Assembly (NCBI GenBank): GCA_022824945.1
Contig: JAJDYX010000016.1
Span: 1 to 36,205 of the forward strand
Length of the DNA: 36,205 nucleotides
Reading direction: 5' to 3'
Origin: Candidatus Latescibacterota bacterium
GTDB taxonomy: Bacteria; Latescibacterota; UBA2968
Shown: positions 33,843 through 36,205 of the stretch, one piece after another
How the letters are laid out: the number at the start of each line of letters is the position of its first letter
How positions within the stretch are numbered: position 1 is the stretch's first letter
Notes under the pieces: generated by a model
The model's input: only the letters and a program-made list of their open reading frames with translations
What the model was told of the DNA's origin: nothing
The model's database searches: none
Position numbers and translations under genes: made by a program

Positions 33843-34751
33843 TTGAAGATCGTCGAAAGTGACATGTTAGGAGCAGACGATTTCCGTGCATTTTACAACT
33901 CACGCATAGGAACTCTGCCCTACCGCTACCCTGTTTCACGACACGAGTTCGAATGGGGCTGTATTCACAAGCCGTTTGATGAACAGCCATATACAAACCT
34001 CGGAACGGAGCAATTTCTCTGCGCAGTTGAGGGTGAGGAAATCCTGGGTATCGCGCATGTCTCGGTTGCCGAGGAGGAAGCCGGGCGGATCGGACAAATT
34101 CGTTATTTGGACTTCGTTCCTGGTCACCGTCGGATCGGGCAGGAGCTTCTTGTCTCCGCCGAAGCTCGGCTGACGGATGTGGAGACCATCAGAGCGTTCT
34201 GCCCAGATTATCTGTACAGATTCTTCTTCAATTGCTACGGCTTACCCGACAAGTGGCTACACGTTACTTCGATTCTGGGTCTGAACGGCTACAGTGTTTC
34301 GCGACGTGAGATACTACTGGTTCAGGAGAGCGAAGTTGCACCCAGCCAGCTGGATCCGCCGGAGAAGGTAGGAAGAATCGAATGGGAGACGACTGAGAGC
34401 CGGGGACGAACCTCAGGGCTGAACCTCAGGGTCTATGACCACGCCGACAAGGTGATCGGCGTGTGCTACACTCGTGCGGGCAGTCACTTTCAGCTCAATA
34501 AAGCTGCTGAGCGCGTGTGTTTTGTCGCTTGGCTGAACGTGAGAGACGCTCTGAGAGGGTTGGGGTGGGGACGGTTCATATTCCTAACTGCACTCAACGA
34601 GATCAAGCAGCGGGGTTTTACTACCGTGCTTATCAGCACAAACGAGAAAAACCACAGAGCCCAGGCTTTCTATGCAAACTACGGGTTCTCAATGGTAGAG
34701 ACGTTGTCTGAGTTTTCGAAGGGTCTGTCGGCTCCTCGAACCAGTGTATGA
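33843..34751 (+). CDS. Tandem-GNAT acetyltransferase (cassette 9)
   Basis: 302 residues, two GNAT folds, relative of the reversed gene at 24404-25285. The second domain has 'VRDALRGLGWGRFIFLTALN' (motif A) and 'NHRAQAFYANYGF' (motif B). The TTG at 33843 is chosen because it gives MKIVESDM..., which aligns with MKILTIED... of the paralogue; an ATG at 33864 would drop this. GAG lies upstream but the ribosome site is weak. Array-oriented, unlike its relative. Substrate unknown. Confidence 0.8.
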   Translation: MKIVESDMLGADDFRAFYNSRIGTLPYRYPVSRHEFEWGCIHKPFDEQPYTNLGTEQFLCAVEGEEILGIAHVSVAEEEAGRIGQIRYLDFVPGHRRIGQELLVSAEARLTDVETIRAFCPDYLYRFFFNCYGLPDKWLHVTSILGLNGYSVSRREILLVQESEVAPSQLDPPEKVGRIEWETTESRGRTSGLNLRVYDHADKVIGVCYTRAGSHFQLNKAAERVCFVAWLNVRDALRGLGWGRFIFLTALNEIKQRGFTTVLISTNEKNHRAQAFYANYGFSMVETLSEFSKGLSAPRTSV

Positions 34752-34788
34752 AAGTGCCAATATCAACCCCGAACATGGCTATTTCCGG
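34752..34788 (+). pseudogene. 37-bp relic of a recombinase gene
   Basis: Matches recombinase codons at 20907-20943 in 36 of 37 positions, same orientation. It begins right after the stop of the tandem-GNAT gene, so a further recombinase copy was once here or recombination broke within it. Confidence 0.85.
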
Positions 34789-35082
34789 TAGTGTTGCAGT
34801 TTGAAATTTTCATTGAAATTTGTGTGTTCGTTGTTTTCGGTGTCTCGGTTTCAAGTGTGGCCTATGTCCTTCAGCGCGGGTGTCTCAATTTCAAATTTTA
34901 AGTGCTGGATCATGATACAAATTCAATGCAATTTCAAAGTGAGACAGTGCCTATAAGTTGTTTAATTTAAGTTATTTACGAAAATTTCACCCTTGCGGCA
35001 TAGCACCTTTTCCGCTATCTTCTCCTTAAATGGCACGTAGCACAACGCACAGTAGAGCAAGTGGAACACAAGGAGACGCGAG
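34789..35082. repeat. Non-coding stretch with a spaced direct repeat
   Basis: No gene is supported. GGTGTCTCggTTTCAA (34839-34854) and GGTGTCTCaaTTTCAA (34879-34894) repeat at a 40-base interval, and GAGACA occurs inverted near 34941. Such spacing is seen at the ends of some IS families, so this may be an IS terminus relic. It also separates the array from the right-hand genes. Confidence 0.4.
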
Positions 35083-35391
35083 ATGGAAAAGCAAACAAAG
35101 CAGGAAACACAAGAAATTGAAATTCGACAAAGCCACTCAACGCAAGTCAATGGCTCGCCAGAAATACCGCACGATTATATTCAAGAGCATATTCAAGAGC
35201 ACATTCAGGAACAGGAATACGCTCAAGAATATGTATTTAATTTATACACAAAGATCGTAGAGCAAATGAATGACGACAACAAAGAGACCGATAAGCGGAT
35301 AAATCAAATCAATAAGCGAATGAACGAGGGGTTCAGGCGTGTTGACGTGCTAACAGAGCATATTGTTGACCTCATCAACGAAATGCGATAA
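35083..35391 (+). CDS. Small coiled-coil protein with IQEH repeats
   Basis: 102 residues, very hydrophilic. Three to four short repeats 'YIQEHIQEHIQEQEYAQEY' (about 32-50) come from a tandem DNA repeat. The C-terminal half is a heptad-type helix (ETDKRINQINKRMNEGFRRV). AAGGAG precedes the ATG at a good distance, which supports a real gene. I recognise no family. Confidence 0.65.
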   Translation: MEKQTKQETQEIEIRQSHSTQVNGSPEIPHDYIQEHIQEHIQEQEYAQEYVFNLYTKIVEQMNDDNKETDKRINQINKRMNEGFRRVDVLTEHIVDLINEMR

Positions 35392-35487
35392 AAGCCGTTG
35401 TTTCTCAAGTCTCTTTGGGCTATATTATCCTCAATAGTATCATATATAACTAAAGGCAGTATCGTGCATACAAAAGGGGATAATGGG

Positions 35488-35721
35488 ATGGCAACAATAG
35501 ATCAAGAACAACGGAGTCAAACATGGGTCTCGCATGGGCTACAAGCTATAATCATTATTGTAAGTCTTATGAGCTTCCTTTGGTGGCGAGAGCATGTAAC
35601 AACGGCGAAAATAGATTCTCGGTTTGAAAAAATAGACGCTCGACTCGACAATTTGAGTGAGCGCGTTGCGCGTATTGAAGGCATGTTACTTAGAGAAAAA
35701 GGCGTTGCTTTAAAGGATTAA
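35488..35721 (+). CDS. Small single-span membrane protein with coiled coil
   Basis: 77 residues. A transmembrane helix (GLQAIIIIVSLMSFLWW, about 17-33) is followed by a heptad helix (KIDSRFEKIDARLDNLSERV). ATG at 35488 with AGGGGA upstream is preferred to a TTG-started frame at 35398. Layout is reminiscent of phage-related XhlA-like or membrane-tethered accessory proteins, but no assignment is made. Confidence 0.55.
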   Translation: MATIDQEQRSQTWVSHGLQAIIIIVSLMSFLWWREHVTTAKIDSRFEKIDARLDNLSERVARIEGMLLREKGVALKD

Positions 35722-35793
35722 AACGACGCGGATAAATCGAGTAAGAGATTAGTGCTGGCGGGTCAATTCAATTTAGTGGCTCGCCAGCCATTT

Positions 35794-36110
35794 TTATTGC
35801 CGTAATTGAGAGTCCGATGTCTTCAGCTTAAGCCATTTTAATTTTTCTAATTCGTTAAATATACGATCATACACTTCAATAGATAAATTATGCTCAGGGA
35901 CAAGTCCTGGGATAAATTCTGAGTAGATATAAACCGCATCTCTAATTTCTTGCGTTTTTTTGTAAATAAGGTTTGGCGAACCTCTGTCAAGTGCGTTGTC
36001 TAATTGTCTTACCATATCGTCAAAAAAAGTTTTTCGCACAACATTTACGTCAGACTTATTATTAAGTGGTCTGTCAAAAAAAATATTTGCCAATTGTGTT
36101 GGGATATCAT
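35794..36110 (-). pseudogene. Uncharacterised small protein, 5' end disrupted
   Basis: The frame from TTG 36093 to 35794 encodes about 99 residues, helical and charged, with no known domain. The only start with a ribosome site (TAGGT before ATG 36110) is in another frame (MISQHNWQIF) that would join it by an indel in the T8 run at about 36076-36083 (minus-strand sense). Either a homopolymer error or insertion of the neighbouring IS element has disturbed the 5' end. Confidence 0.45.
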
Positions 36111-36144
36111 AGACTACCTAAAAAGCCAAACAGGAGGTTTGTCT

Positions 36145-36205
36145 ATGCGTCGCAAGTTCCTACCCCCCGTTGTGCTGAGCAGACAAGAACGCGAAGCCCT
36201 TGAAG
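36145..36205 (+). CDS. Start of a probable IS630-family transposase (3' partial)
   Basis: Twenty codons before the window ends: MRRKFLPPVVLSRQEREALE. The 'pVLSxxEReaLE' opening is typical of IS630-type transposases. A perfect AGGAGG lies seven bases before the ATG. The identification rests on a short segment. Confidence 0.5.
   Translation, partial: MRRKFLPPVVLSRQEREALE

Larger units (their letters stand above)
20100..34788 (+). mobile_element. Integron-like gene-cassette array with a non-IntI recombinase
   Basis: The element comprises a tyrosine recombinase, a putative primary site at its 3' side, and at least eight cassette-like segments on the plus strand. Boundaries by the G/TT crossover rule are 21359-22849, 22850-24283, 24284-25624, 25625-26994, 26995-28048, 28049-28139 (no ORF), 28140-28993 and one starting at 28994. 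After a second attachment block come segments starting at 30140 and 33744. The first five cassettes each begin with bases exactly complementary to the R'' box at their own 3' end, as in integron cassettes. Cargo is accessory: kinases, acetyltransferases, hydrolase, ankyrin, toxin, permease. The right limit is a recombinase relic at 34752-34788. Confidence 0.85.

Noticed and set aside
20100..34788. CRISPR array or prophage
   Set aside because: Repeats are long, few and irregularly spaced around full genes, and no phage structural genes are present.

Overview
The window looks like chromosomal DNA of an uncultivated Gram-negative-type bacterium. Translation signals are mostly strong Shine-Dalgarno sites, GC content is moderate, IspH is of the long cyanobacterial-like kind, and a lipoprotein signal is present. 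The gene mix (Ldh-type and Gfo/Idh oxidoreductases, a YWTD propeller, a propeller-sensor regulator) recalls Latescibacterota, Poribacteria or similar phyla. That placement is inference and weak.

Positions 1-19.9 kb are ordinary core chromosome. From the left come a 5'-truncated propeller/sigma-54 regulator and then a long minus-strand run: two SDR oxidoreductases, mutY, a DUF1232 gene, an AMP-dependent ligase, aroC and a serine hydrolase. A plus-strand lipoprotein ends against a bidirectional terminator that also closes the translation cluster rplM-rpsI-rpsB-tsf-frr, from which pyrH is absent. Upstream of rplM lies a compact minus-strand transcription unit of about 250 nt. It has a near-consensus promoter, a perfect Shine-Dalgarno site, an 11-codon ORF, a pseudoknot-capable region and an intrinsic terminator, and I cannot match it to a known RNA. 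Next come a YWTD propeller gene, an XRE regulator whose start codon sits in a perfect inverted repeat, a Gfo/Idh-ispH operon, a TIM-barrel-like gene plus Ldh-family oxidoreductase, and a UVR-motif protein.

Positions 20.1-34.8 kb form an integron-like gene-cassette array. It starts with a tyrosine recombinase that has the full catalytic set but lacks the extra domain of IntI. A 161-bp block that includes the recombinase 3' end and the putative primary attachment site follows it. Then come cassettes separated by attC-like sites. For five consecutive cassettes the first bases (GTT plus 4-6 nt) are the exact reverse complement of the R'' box at the far end of the same cassette, which is the signature of integron cassettes. 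Cargo includes two phosphotransferases, two tandem-GNAT proteins, a single GNAT, an alpha/beta hydrolase with an unusual C-terminal domain, an ankyrin protein, a PIN toxin with partner, an FtsX-type permease and a zinc-ribbon protein. The attachment block recurs twice inside the array (29982-30142 complete, 33700-33746 partial) and a 37-nt relic of the recombinase gene closes it, so the array has been built by repeated integration and deletion.

The last 1.4 kb hold two small coiled-coil proteins, a disrupted minus-strand gene and the start of a probable IS630-type transposase.
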